This document shows, piece after piece, positions 14,014 to 21,289 of a DNA stretch of 21,289 bases. Below the pieces are notes generated by a model. That model had not been told where the DNA came from. It made no database searches and saw only the letters and a program-made list of their open reading frames with translations. Each line of letters opens with the position of its first letter. The first letter of the stretch is position 1. The stretch is from a bacterium. GTDB taxonomy: Bacteria > SZUA-79 > Acidulodesulfobacterales > Acidulodesulfobacteraceae. A program made the position numbers and the translations under genes. Location of the stretch: positions 1 through 21,289 of the forward strand of contig JAJYKQ010000015.1 of assembly GCA_021788495.1 (NCBI GenBank), read 5' to 3'.

Positions 14014-15891
14014 CTATTTCTGCATATTTATTGCGGAAATCATAGTATCCGCAAGGTTTTTATAGGTTGAAGACGAGGAGTTTTTTTTAAGCAGGGAATA
14101 ATATTTCAGCGCCAGTTTTTTATTTTTTATATATTTCAGGTATATATAGGCAATCTGGGACAGCTCGAACTGAAAATGCCGGCCGGAAGCGTTAAGATTA
14201 TATCCTTTATTGAAATATTCAAGGGAAAGCTTGTAATTTTTTCTGGAGTAATTTATAAGCCCAAGATAATAATAGGTTTTGTATAATATGCCGGCGTTAT
14301 TTTTTTCTTTTGAGTAACCGTTGTTTAAAATCTGTCCGAAGTATGACCCTGCCGCTATTATTTTATTGTTCTCGAATTCTTCTTTTCCCAAATAATAAAG
14401 GTCCTTTATTTTATTCTGCGGTTTAACGGTATTAAGGCTGTTTTTTAGCAAATAGATATAATTTTTATTAAGATTCAATTTGTTATATAATTTTAATTTT
14501 AAATTTGTAATTTTATTTATAAGTTTTAAATTTTTAACTTTTTTTAAATCTATTTTATTAAGCAGGGAAAGCGATTTTCTATAATTTTTCATTTTATAAT
14601 ATATATATGCCGTAAGATAAAAGTTTTTATATTTTTTCGCATAAATCATGGCATTTTTAAAGTCGTTAAGATTAAGTTCTATTTCGGCAAGATACATATA
14701 CGTTTTTGGAATTACATATTTAGAAGGAAGTAAAAAACTTATATATTTGAAAGTTTTAAAAGCATCTTTAAATTTTTTGTTATTTTTCGACTTGAAATCT
14801 TTTTTAACAATTTTATAAAGAAGTCCGGCCGCTTTCTTTTCCGTTTTTACCTTTTCTTTTTCAGTCAATTCAGGCATAGATCCTGCATTAAAAAGAATCC
14901 GTTTTGTGTATTTTAATTCCTCTTCAGGATTTTTTAAAGTTTTATAATATGACGCCAAAAATTTTAAAGATTTCAGTTCTATTTTCGGATAGCCTACTTC
15001 AAGCGATGCGTTTTTAATATATTTAAGACCTTTGTTATTATTTTGCCCGACCGACGACATTCCGTAATAAGCTAAACTGCTTTTGTAATAGTATCCGGTG
15101 CAGTATCGGGATGATTTAACGAAATAGTTTTGAGCTGCGGCGTATTTTTGAGTATCGTAAGATATTATTCCTGTATAATAGGATTTGAAACACGACTCTT
15201 TCTTTTTCGCGGAAAATAAATTTTTCACGTCCAATATTAAAAGCGCTTCAGAGTAATTTTTTTTATGATTAATAAGATAATTTAAATAAACCGTTTTGAA
15301 ATAACCGCTTTTTTTTTTCAAAAATTCGGATTTACGCAGAATGTTTTTAACATCATCCTTGTCGTAAAACTTATCTGCGCTTTTAGTTACGCCGCAAGAG
15401 GCATAAGATAAGGTTGAGTATATAAGAGACCTGTCGTAAAGTTTGCTTCCTTTTTTGCTTTTAGTTAAAAGGAAATCGAAATCGCGTATGGAACGATTGT
15501 AGTTTTTTAAATTAAAATCGCATCTCGCCATATAGTATATAACGTTATAAATATATTTATAATCGGGATTTTTATAAATTACCCCCTGGAAATAAGGTTT
15601 TGCCAGGAAGAAATTTTTTTCTTTAAAAAGAACTTTTCCTGTAAGAAAATAAACGTCCGAATATAATTTTTTTCCTATTTCATAGTTATTTAATATATGT
15701 TTAAGGTTGTTTCGCGCCATATAATAACCGCCGGCTTTATACTCTTTTAAAGCTTTTTCGTACAGCAGTTTCGCTTTTAAAGAAACGGCTGACGTTTTAG
15801 CGTTGGCGACTAAAATAAAAAAAGTTTGCGCAAACGCGTAAAATATTAGCGAAATATATATTAAAACTATTTTATTTTTTATGTTTTTCAT
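14014..15891 (-). CDS. Exported TPR-repeat protein (periplasmic or anchored)
   Basis: This 625-aa, Lys/Tyr/Asn-rich protein has a basic start and a hydrophobic segment (about 8-30) ending A-N-A, which looks like a cleavable signal peptide or an anchor. The rest is a long series of TPR-like helical pairs, e.g. A-L-K-E-Y-K-A-G-G-Y-Y-M-A-R-N-N-L, G-K-V-L-F-K-E-K-N-F-F-L-A, and near the end Y-Y-L-G-L-I-N-Y-S-R-K-N-Y-K-L-S-L-E-Y-F-N. Such solenoids act as scaffolds in envelope complexes. No enzymatic motif is present. Its ATG lies inside the last 20 bases of the upstream sigma-54 activator gene, so the two are translationally coupled and probably co-regulated. A link to motility or envelope assembly is inferred from the neighbouring flagellar genes only. 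Confidence 0.8.
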   Translation of the reverse strand: MKNIKNKIVLIYISLIFYAFAQTFFILVANAKTSAVSLKAKLLYEKALKEYKAGGYYMARNNLKHILNNYEIGKKLYSDVYFLTGKVLFKEKNFFLAKPYFQGVIYKNPDYKYIYNVIYYMARCDFNLKNYNRSIRDFDFLLTKSKKGSKLYDRSLIYSTLSYASCGVTKSADKFYDKDDVKNILRKSEFLKKKSGYFKTVYLNYLINHKKNYSEALLILDVKNLFSAKKKESCFKSYYTGIISYDTQKYAAAQNYFVKSSRYCTGYYYKSSLAYYGMSSVGQNNNKGLKYIKNASLEVGYPKIELKSLKFLASYYKTLKNPEEELKYTKRILFNAGSMPELTEKEKVKTEKKAAGLLYKIVKKDFKSKNNKKFKDAFKTFKYISFLLPSKYVIPKTYMYLAEIELNLNDFKNAMIYAKKYKNFYLTAYIYYKMKNYRKSLSLLNKIDLKKVKNLKLINKITNLKLKLYNKLNLNKNYIYLLKNSLNTVKPQNKIKDLYYLGKEEFENNKIIAAGSYFGQILNNGYSKEKNNAGILYKTYYYLGLINYSRKNYKLSLEYFNKGYNLNASGRHFQFELSQIAYIYLKYIKNKKLALKYYSLLKKNSSSSTYKNLADTMISAINMQK

Positions 15892-17374
15892 ATCTTTTTA
15901 ATTTTTCTATTAGAGTAGTCCTGTTAAGTCCGAGCATTCTCGCAGCCTTTTCTTTTACGCCTCCCGAAATTTTCATGGCTTTTTCTATAATCTCCCTTTC
16001 CGCCGTTTCTATTTTTTCTTTTAAATTTATCCGAAAAGGTTCTTCGGCAATTTCCGACGCATAGCGTCTATCTAAGTTTATATCGCAGGATTCTTTCATA
16101 CATAAATCTGTATCTGCATCTGAATTTATATGCATAATCGTATTCGATTTTTTTAAATATTTATCAGGAATATCTTTTTCGGCAATCAAGCCGCTTTCGT
16201 TCAATACAACCAGCATTTCCATTAAATTTTCAAGTTCCCTGACGTTGCCCGTCCATGGATAGTTTAAAAGTATATAAAAAGCGTCTTCCGAAATTCCATA
16301 GACGGAATCGTTCTGAAAATCGCCGAATTTTTTTAAAAAATAATATATAAGAATAATAATATCTGTTTTTCTTTCCCTTAAAGGAAGGAGATGAACAGGT
16401 ATAACGTTAATCCTGTAATAAAAATCTTCTCTGAAGAGATTTTTAGCTATAAGTTCTTCCAAATTTTTATTCGTGGCGGAAATAATCCTGACGTCTATTT
16501 TTTTCGTTTTTACGGAGCCGACCGGTTCTATCTCTCTTTCCTGAATAACCCTTAAAAGCTTGACTTGAAGAGACGGACTCATATCGCCTATTTCGTCTAA
16601 GAAAAGCGTAGATTTGTCCGCAAGGTCGAATCTGCCGAGCTTGTCGTTAAACGCACCGGTAAACGCCCCTTTTTTATATCCGAACAGTTCGCTTTCTAAA
16701 AGTCCTTCGGGAAACGCTCCGCAGTTTACCGATACCATAGGCCGTTCGCTCCGCTTGGATTTATTGTGTATCAATCTTGCTATAAGCTCTTTTCCGGTGC
16801 CTGATTCTCCCGTAATAAGAACCGAACTTTCCGAAGGCGCGATTCTGCAGATTTTTTTTATAACCTCTGCAATATGCTCGGAAATACCGTAAATATTTAC
16901 GCCTGCATCTTTAAGGTCTTCATTGTTTACGCACAAGTCGTCGAGCATGGTAGATTCTTTATCTATAAAAGCGTTATAGCGTTTCTTTTTAAAAATTTTA
17001 GAGTCGATAAACTTTTCATAAGCTAATTTTTTTATATTTCCCGAATGAATTATATGGTCTATATTATGTTTTATTAAAAAAATTATGCCGCGTTCGTTTA
17101 ATTTGCTTAAATTTTCTATATAAACGTAAAGCTTAACGTTTCTTTTCGGTTTTATCGTCGATATTTCTTTTATGTAATTTTCGTCGTATTCGGTTATAAT
17201 GTAAGTGTTGCTGTTGAAATTGCGCGGCAGATCTTTAAAACCGGTTGAAACTGCGATTTTATCTTTCGGAAGCGTCCGAGCAAGGGCGACTGTAATCGTT
17301 TCTATTATTTTTTTTTGTTCCGACAATATATAAACGAGGTATTCTTTTTTTTCCGTTTGACTAATATTATTCAT
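15872..17374 (-). CDS. Sigma-54-dependent transcriptional activator with degenerate receiver (FleQ/FlrC-like)
   Basis: It is an AAA+ activator that remodels sigma-54 RNA polymerase at -24/-12 promoters. Walker A G-E-S-G-T-G-K-E (189-196), the sigma-54 contact loop G-A-F-T-G-A (236-241), Walker B L-F-L-D-E-I (257-262), and the R-E-D-F-Y-Y-R-I-N-V block are all present. A Fis-type HTH follows near the C-terminus (about 470-495: K-E-K-A-A-R-M-L-G-L-N-R-T-T-L). The N-terminal ~125 residues have alternating strands and helices like a receiver, but I see no convincing phospho-acceptor Asp with its acidic pocket, as in FleQ. A role in flagellar control is inferred from fliF, fliG and fliH nearby. 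The start is 21 bases from the divergent NYN gene start and has no visible Shine-Dalgarno. Its end overlaps the TPR gene by 20 bases. Confidence 0.93.
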   Translation of the reverse strand: MNNISQTEKKEYLVYILSEQKKIIETITVALARTLPKDKIAVSTGFKDLPRNFNSNTYIITEYDENYIKEISTIKPKRNVKLYVYIENLSKLNERGIIFLIKHNIDHIIHSGNIKKLAYEKFIDSKIFKKKRYNAFIDKESTMLDDLCVNNEDLKDAGVNIYGISEHIAEVIKKICRIAPSESSVLITGESGTGKELIARLIHNKSKRSERPMVSVNCGAFPEGLLESELFGYKKGAFTGAFNDKLGRFDLADKSTLFLDEIGDMSPSLQVKLLRVIQEREIEPVGSVKTKKIDVRIISATNKNLEELIAKNLFREDFYYRINVIPVHLLPLRERKTDIIILIYYFLKKFGDFQNDSVYGISEDAFYILLNYPWTGNVRELENLMEMLVVLNESGLIAEKDIPDKYLKKSNTIMHINSDADTDLCMKESCDINLDRRYASEIAEEPFRINLKEKIETAEREIIEKAMKISGGVKEKAARMLGLNRTTLIEKLKRYEKHKK

Positions 17375-17386
17375 TTTATTTATAAT
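17357..17386 (+). promoter_or_regulatory. Near-consensus sigma-70 promoter for the NYN gene, apparently leaderless
   Basis: TTGACT (17357-17362), an 18-base spacer and TATAAT (17381-17386) make an almost perfect housekeeping promoter. The -35 lies inside the first codons of the divergent sigma-54 activator gene. The expected transcription start (about 17393-17396) coincides with the ATG at 17396, leaving no room for a ribosome site; none is seen. Confidence 0.6.
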
Positions 17387-17395
17387 TTATATACT

Positions 17396-17929
17396 ATGCT
17401 GACTATAATAATAGATGGATACAATTTTATTTTCAACTCTTACTTTAAAGTTAGTTTTAAATCGGACGAACTTCAAAGGTTAAGAGAAGAAACGATAAAT
17501 TTTTTATCAAAATATTATAATGTAAAAAAAAATAAAGTGGTAGTGGTTTTTGACGGATACAATACTGACGAACCTTTGGAGTCGAAATACAACCGTCAAA
17601 ATATTGAAGTGGTATATTCAAAAAAAGACGAAAAAGCCGACGACGTTATAGTCAGGCTGTCTAAAAGCATAAAGGGCAGCTTATTAGTTGTAACAAACGA
17701 TAACGATATAAGGCGCAGGGTTTTAAGTGCAGACTGTTCCTGCTTGGATATAGACGAATTTGTAAAATTAGCCCGCAATATTATAGAATACGGCGAAAAC
17801 AGCTCGGACGTAGAATACGGCGGCGAAGATGTCGAAGAGGAGAGAAGAAGGGGCGGAGCGAAAAAAGGCAATCCGCATAAGCTTTCAAAAAAAGAAAGAC
17901 TGAAACTAAAAAAAATTAAAAAACTTTAG
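17396..17929 (+). CDS. NYN-domain (YacP/Rae1-like) putative RNase
   Basis: NYN/PIN-fold proteins of the YacP family are metal-dependent RNA endonucleases; B. subtilis Rae1 cleaves mRNA on ribosomes. Residues from this ATG: I-I-I-D7-G-Y-N10, V-V-F-D53-G-Y-N, A-D82-D83-V-I-V, V-T-N-D102-N-D104. This is the acidic active-site set of the family, so it is probably catalytic. The 177-aa length is typical. The tail (about 150-177) is strongly basic, suited to RNA or ribosome binding. The frame is open upstream to 17315, but the conserved M-L-T-I-I-I-D-G-Y-N start and the promoter at 17357-17386 support ATG 17396. Its 3' end overlaps the convergent fliH by 14 bases, so the two transcripts must run into each other. 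Confidence 0.87.
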   Translation: MLTIIIDGYNFIFNSYFKVSFKSDELQRLREETINFLSKYYNVKKNKVVVVFDGYNTDEPLESKYNRQNIEVVYSKKDEKADDVIVRLSKSIKGSLLVVTNDNDIRRRVLSADCSCLDIDEFVKLARNIIEYGENSSDVEYGGEDVEEERRRGGAKKGNPHKLSKKERLKLKKIKKL

Positions 17930-18644
17930 TAAACATATTTTTTATTTGTTCTATCTGCGTAGATATTCTTGCGTCTATTTCGCCGAAATCGGTTTTTATG
18001 ACGACTTCTCCGGGTTTAATATGCATTTCCTGCATAAAATCTATATTGGCTTCTCTGGATATAAAATCTTTTAACGGAGCCGGATTTTTGTTTAATGCCT
18101 TATAATCTTGCGGATTCAGGCATATAGTAAAATTTACCGCTTCGGCCGACCTGTTTACGGCGGAAGCTATGATGTTGAACATAAGTCCGCCGTCAGCTTC
18201 TATTTTAGATTTTATTATCGTTTCTGCTATTTTTACGGATAATTCGACTACGTCTTTCTTTACGTCTTCATATAGTTCGTTCTTAAACTGCTTTATGGAT
18301 TCGGCGGCGGAAAATATATTTTTAACGCCTTCTTCCATTGATTTTAATACTTGAGATTTGCCGCTTTCAAAACCTTCCGCATATCCTTTTTGTTTCGCGG
18401 CTTCGAAAACGGAATTTTCTTTTTCTTCTAATGCTTTTTCAGTTTTATTTTTATAGTTTTCTATATATGAAATAATGTATTTTTGAAGCGAAGAAGGTAC
18501 CGTTTCGAGAGCCGCCACAAGTTCTGCATTATCTTTGCCGCTTGCGTCTTCGCCTCTCAAAACGTTGGATAAGATGGTTTTTTTGCCGTCGTATAAGGTT
18601 TGACCATCCATATTTAATTCGTAATCTTTAAGGATTTTACTCAT
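17916..18644 (-). CDS. fliH: Flagellar export apparatus regulator FliH
   Basis: FliH binds the export ATPase FliI and links it to the C-ring. The 242-aa product has a variable N-terminus, a G-x-x-x-G-type helix repeat (G87-Y-A-E-G91-F-E-S-G95), a long central helix, and a C-terminal domain ending in H-I-K-P-G-E-V-V-I-K-T-D-F-G-E-I-D-A-R-I, the usual FliH/HrpE signature. The start overlaps the fliG stop by four bases (ATGA), indicating coupled translation. It is the last gene of the cluster here; the next gene is convergent, so fliI does not follow as it usually does. Confidence 0.93.
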   Translation of the reverse strand: MSKILKDYELNMDGQTLYDGKKTILSNVLRGEDASGKDNAELVAALETVPSSLQKYIISYIENYKNKTEKALEEKENSVFEAAKQKGYAEGFESGKSQVLKSMEEGVKNIFSAAESIKQFKNELYEDVKKDVVELSVKIAETIIKSKIEADGGLMFNIIASAVNRSAEAVNFTICLNPQDYKALNKNPAPLKDFISREANIDFMQEMHIKPGEVVIKTDFGEIDARISTQIEQIKNMFTKVF

Positions 18645-19642
18645 ACAAGTTTTTCGCTCTCGCTTTTTACGGCAAGGCTTATTTTACCTTCATCTTCAAG
18701 CCTTCTCGATACCTTTAATATTTCGTGCTGAACTTTTTCGACTTCGGAAAGTTTTTTCGGACCCATTGCCTCAAGGTCGTCTCTAATCATCTCCTGAGCT
18801 CTTTTTGAAACGTTTGCAAGAATTTTATTAGTAAGTTCTTCGGAAGCTGTTTTTAGAGCAAGGACTATCTGGTCGTGGGAAACCTCTCTTAAAATCAGCT
18901 GCATCGATTTGTCGTCAACGCTTGCAAGGTCGTCGAATGTAAACATTAATTCCCTGATTTTTTCAGCTTCTTCTTTGTCTAATTTTTCTATATCTGCGAT
19001 TATAGGCTCTTCGATAGATTTATCCATATTGTTTAAAATATCCGCTACTACACGGACGCCGCCGACTAATTTGCTCTGCGTAGAACTTGTGGATTTAAGC
19101 TGTTCCTGAAGCACTTCGTCCAAGTCTTTAATAACGCCTGGCGGAACTCTTTCCAGCTTTGAAAGCCTGAATACTACCTGCGATCTTATGGAAGATGGTA
19201 AAAGTCCTATTACTACGGCCGCTGAAATAGGTTCTAAATGTCCAAGAATAAGAGCGATAGTCTGCGGATGTTCGTTTTTAACAAAATCGGCTATAATATG
19301 AGGGTCGAGCCATTTTAACGTCTGCAGTCCTTCTTCTTCTATTGGTCCGTGAAGATTGTCCAATATTTTTTTTGCTTTGTCGGGGTCAAGCGATTTTGCT
19401 ATAAGATTTTTAACGTAATCGTCTCCTTTTACTATCAGTCCTACTTTTGAAAAATTAGAATTGAAATCTTTAAGTATATTTTCGGAATCCTCTTTTTCTA
19501 TAGTCGGAAGGTTATCCATATACTTAGTAATTTTCTGGATTTCCATCAATTCTAATCTTTTTATGATTTCCGATGCGGCGTCTTCGCCCACGGAAACCAA
19601 AAATACGGCGGCTTTTTCAGGTCCGGATAGTCTTCTTGTCAT
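18641..19642 (-). CDS. fliG: Flagellar motor switch protein FliG
   Basis: FliG forms the rotor ring that contacts the stator and sets torque and direction. The 333-aa length is standard. Visible: an N-terminal FliF-binding domain starting L-S-G-P-E-K-A-A-V-F-L, the E-H-P-Q-T-I-A-L-I-L (124-133) motif of the middle domain, the G-G-V-R-V-V-A-D-I-L-N linker (194-204), and the C-terminal torque helix region M-F-T-F-D-D-L (233-239) with D-D-K-S-M-Q-L-I-L-R-E-V. The conserved charged residues are kept, so the motor should be functional. It directly abuts the fliF stop and overlaps fliH by four bases. Confidence 0.97.
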   Translation of the reverse strand: MTRRLSGPEKAAVFLVSVGEDAASEIIKRLELMEIQKITKYMDNLPTIEKEDSENILKDFNSNFSKVGLIVKGDDYVKNLIAKSLDPDKAKKILDNLHGPIEEEGLQTLKWLDPHIIADFVKNEHPQTIALILGHLEPISAAVVIGLLPSSIRSQVVFRLSKLERVPPGVIKDLDEVLQEQLKSTSSTQSKLVGGVRVVADILNNMDKSIEEPIIADIEKLDKEEAEKIRELMFTFDDLASVDDKSMQLILREVSHDQIVLALKTASEELTNKILANVSKRAQEMIRDDLEAMGPKKLSEVEKVQHEILKVSRRLEDEGKISLAVKSESEKLV

Positions 19643-21250
19643 TTATATTTCCCTTCCGGAATCTTTTAATAAATTTCTTACATAGTTTACTGCTGCATCC
19701 GGATCTGATTTCACGATATTAGCGGCTACGTCTTTAACGTCAGGTTCAGGAGGCGCTATAGATTCCTGTTTTATCTGAGCAAGCGTTTCCAGCCTTTCTT
19801 CTTCGGAGGAGCGTCTGCCTCCTCTTCCTTGCGATTCGTAAGAAGTTATATACTGCATTAATGGTCTTAAAATAATTAAAATTAACAGTACTATGCCTAT
19901 CAATATAACGCCGTATCTTATAATCTCGCTAAGGTTAGATTTAATCAACGCCGTTATAGTTTTTTTGGGAGGAGAGGGTATTTTATAGCTTATCTTTTTA
20001 AAAGGAATATTAGCTACGACGACTTTATCTTTTGCCGTCTTAGAATAACCTATTGCCGTTTTTACTATATTTTTAAAAAGGCTCATTTCGGATGAACTTC
20101 TCGGAATATATCGTTCGGCAGTTTTGCCCTTAGCGGATTTAACTTTTTTATAAGTTCCGTTTACTAATACGGAAGCGTAAACCCTTTTAATAGTTCCTAC
20201 GGGGTAGGATATTTTTTCTATTTTTTTAGATACGTCGTAGTTTGTCGTTTCTTTTTTTACCGTATGAACGCTAGGCTTTCCGACGGGAATAGGAATCTTT
20301 CCCGGCGGCAGGTTTGATTTTGCGCCAGGAATACCCTGAGGCATTAATGCTCCCGTAGAAGAAGATTTATACGTCTGCTGAGATACTATAGCCGTCGTAT
20401 TTGGATTGTAAGTCAGTTTAGATTCTACTTTTTTTGCGAAATCTACCTTAACGTAAACTTTAGACGTTATGTTTCCTGTTCCGACTACAGGTATTAACAT
20501 TGAATTAATTTTAGTTTCTAAACTTTTTTCTATTTTACGGACGTAGTTTAACTGATTTACCGTATATGCGAAAGAACTTTTCGTAGGAATAGAAAGTATC
20601 TTTCCTTCCGTATCCACTATGGTAATGTTTTTAGGCTTTAAACTTTCCACGGCGCTTGCGACTAAATGAATTATTCCGTTTACCTGCATTTTGTCGAGCG
20701 TCATTCCCGACCTTAATTTGACAATTACCGACGCTTTTGCCGGCGTCCTTCTCGTAACGAAAACGGATTGTCTCGGCAGAACTATAAGCACCCTCGAATA
20801 TTTAATGCTGTTAATTTGGTCTATCGTTCTTTCGAGTTCGCCCTGCAGAGCTCTCTGGTAATCGACGTGCTGCATAAAATCGGTCATTCCTATCTGAACT
20901 TTGTCGAATATGGAAAAGCCGACTCCTTCCTGACGCGGAAGACCGATGGAGGCGAGTTTAAGCCGTGTTTTATAAACGTCGTTTTTAGGTATAAGAACGG
21001 TTTTGCCTCTGTCTTCAAGTTTATAAGGAATATTGTAGGAATGAAGTTTGCTGATTATCTGAGAAGCGCTCGTTGAGTTTAAATTTGAATAAAGCACGCC
21101 GTATTTAGGAGCGGTAGCGTAAATAGCCGTTAAATATACGGCTATAACGACCCCTGCCAGCATAAGGACGAAGACTATCTTCCTTTCGATTGAAAGTTCG
21201 GTGAAAAAAGTCTTTAACTGCGTACCTAATTCTTTAAAATTAGCTGCCAT
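19643..21250 (-). CDS. fliF: Flagellar MS-ring protein FliF
   Basis: FliF builds the inner-membrane MS-ring, the base on which rotor and export gate assemble. The 535-aa protein has two membrane helices (about 24-46 and 443-467) flanking a periplasmic part. YscJ-like ring-building motifs are present: Y-G-V-L-Y-S-N-L, G-L-P-R-Q-E-G-V-G-F-S-I-F-D (about 103-116), and R-A-L-Q-G-E-L-E-R-T-I (133-143). A Pro/Gly-rich loop (about 300-326) lies before the second ring domain. The cytoplasmic C-terminus (505-535, A-A-N-I-V-K and A-V-N-Y-V-R-N-L-L) is the FliG-binding helix pair. It heads the fliF-fliG-fliH unit. Only 39 bases of upstream DNA are in the window and no -24/-12 sigma-54 site is seen in them. 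Confidence 0.96.
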   Translation of the reverse strand: MAANFKELGTQLKTFFTELSIERKIVFVLMLAGVVIAVYLTAIYATAPKYGVLYSNLNSTSASQIISKLHSYNIPYKLEDRGKTVLIPKNDVYKTRLKLASIGLPRQEGVGFSIFDKVQIGMTDFMQHVDYQRALQGELERTIDQINSIKYSRVLIVLPRQSVFVTRRTPAKASVIVKLRSGMTLDKMQVNGIIHLVASAVESLKPKNITIVDTEGKILSIPTKSSFAYTVNQLNYVRKIEKSLETKINSMLIPVVGTGNITSKVYVKVDFAKKVESKLTYNPNTTAIVSQQTYKSSSTGALMPQGIPGAKSNLPPGKIPIPVGKPSVHTVKKETTNYDVSKKIEKISYPVGTIKRVYASVLVNGTYKKVKSAKGKTAERYIPRSSSEMSLFKNIVKTAIGYSKTAKDKVVVANIPFKKISYKIPSPPKKTITALIKSNLSEIIRYGVILIGIVLLILIILRPLMQYITSYESQGRGGRRSSEEERLETLAQIKQESIAPPEPDVKDVAANIVKSDPDAAVNYVRNLLKDSGREI

Positions 21251-21289
21251 TTAATCCGAATTACGAATTTTAATAATAGAAAGTAGAAA

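Noticed and set aside
17315..17395. N-terminal extension of the NYN protein from 17315
   Set aside because: It runs antisense to the activator start, upstream of the mapped promoter elements, and the family begins at M-L-T-I-I-I-D-G-Y-N.

Overview
The window is AT-rich, tightly packed and bacterial. A WaaA-like (KDO transferase family) protein, a flagellar MS-ring/switch operon and a sigma-54 activator point to a flagellated Gram-negative. The style resembles low-GC deltaproteobacterial-type lineages, but nothing here fixes the taxon and that placement is a guess.

Layout. Positions 1-2066 hold a decayed cyclic-di-GMP locus: an EAL phosphodiesterase end with a broken frame, the last ~40 codons of a GGDEF domain, and an intact DUF3391/HD-GYP gene bracketed by two copies of a ~48-bp direct repeat made of the GGDEF 3' tail. 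Positions 2272-4838 (minus strand) carry a two-gene cassette of unknown role: a 477-aa protein with a central HNH nuclease motif and a 366-aa TPR-ended protein. A divergent control region (4839-5096) follows, with GTTA motifs phased at 11 bp.

Positions 5097-13898 (plus strand) are a run of cell-maintenance genes: cysS, a Trm112/UPF0434-like zinc protein, a divergent WaaA-like glycosyltransferase, a membrane-anchored PHP phosphoesterase, bioA, a DedA-family membrane protein, and a solitary VirD4/TraG-like coupling ATPase. Two copies of an ~86-bp palindromic double-hairpin element sit after the WaaA-like gene and between the convergent genes at 13.9-14.0 kb. Solo copies of its terminal sequence lie next to bioA and the DedA gene.

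Positions 14014-21250 are probably motility-related. A secreted TPR protein overlaps a sigma-54-dependent activator with a degenerate receiver (FleQ/FlrC-like layout). A divergent NYN-domain (YacP/Rae1-like) RNase gene follows, driven by a near-consensus and apparently leaderless promoter. Then come fliH, fliG and fliF, tightly coupled on the minus strand. The fliI gene that normally follows fliH is absent here.

Most likely units: fliF-fliG-fliH; sigma-54 activator plus TPR protein; HNH protein plus TPR protein; and cysS to the WaaA-like gene. No tRNA, rRNA or CRISPR array was seen. The strongest candidates for something new are the HNH/TPR pair, the hairpin element with its solo ends, the orphan coupling ATPase and the recombination scar around the HD-GYP gene.
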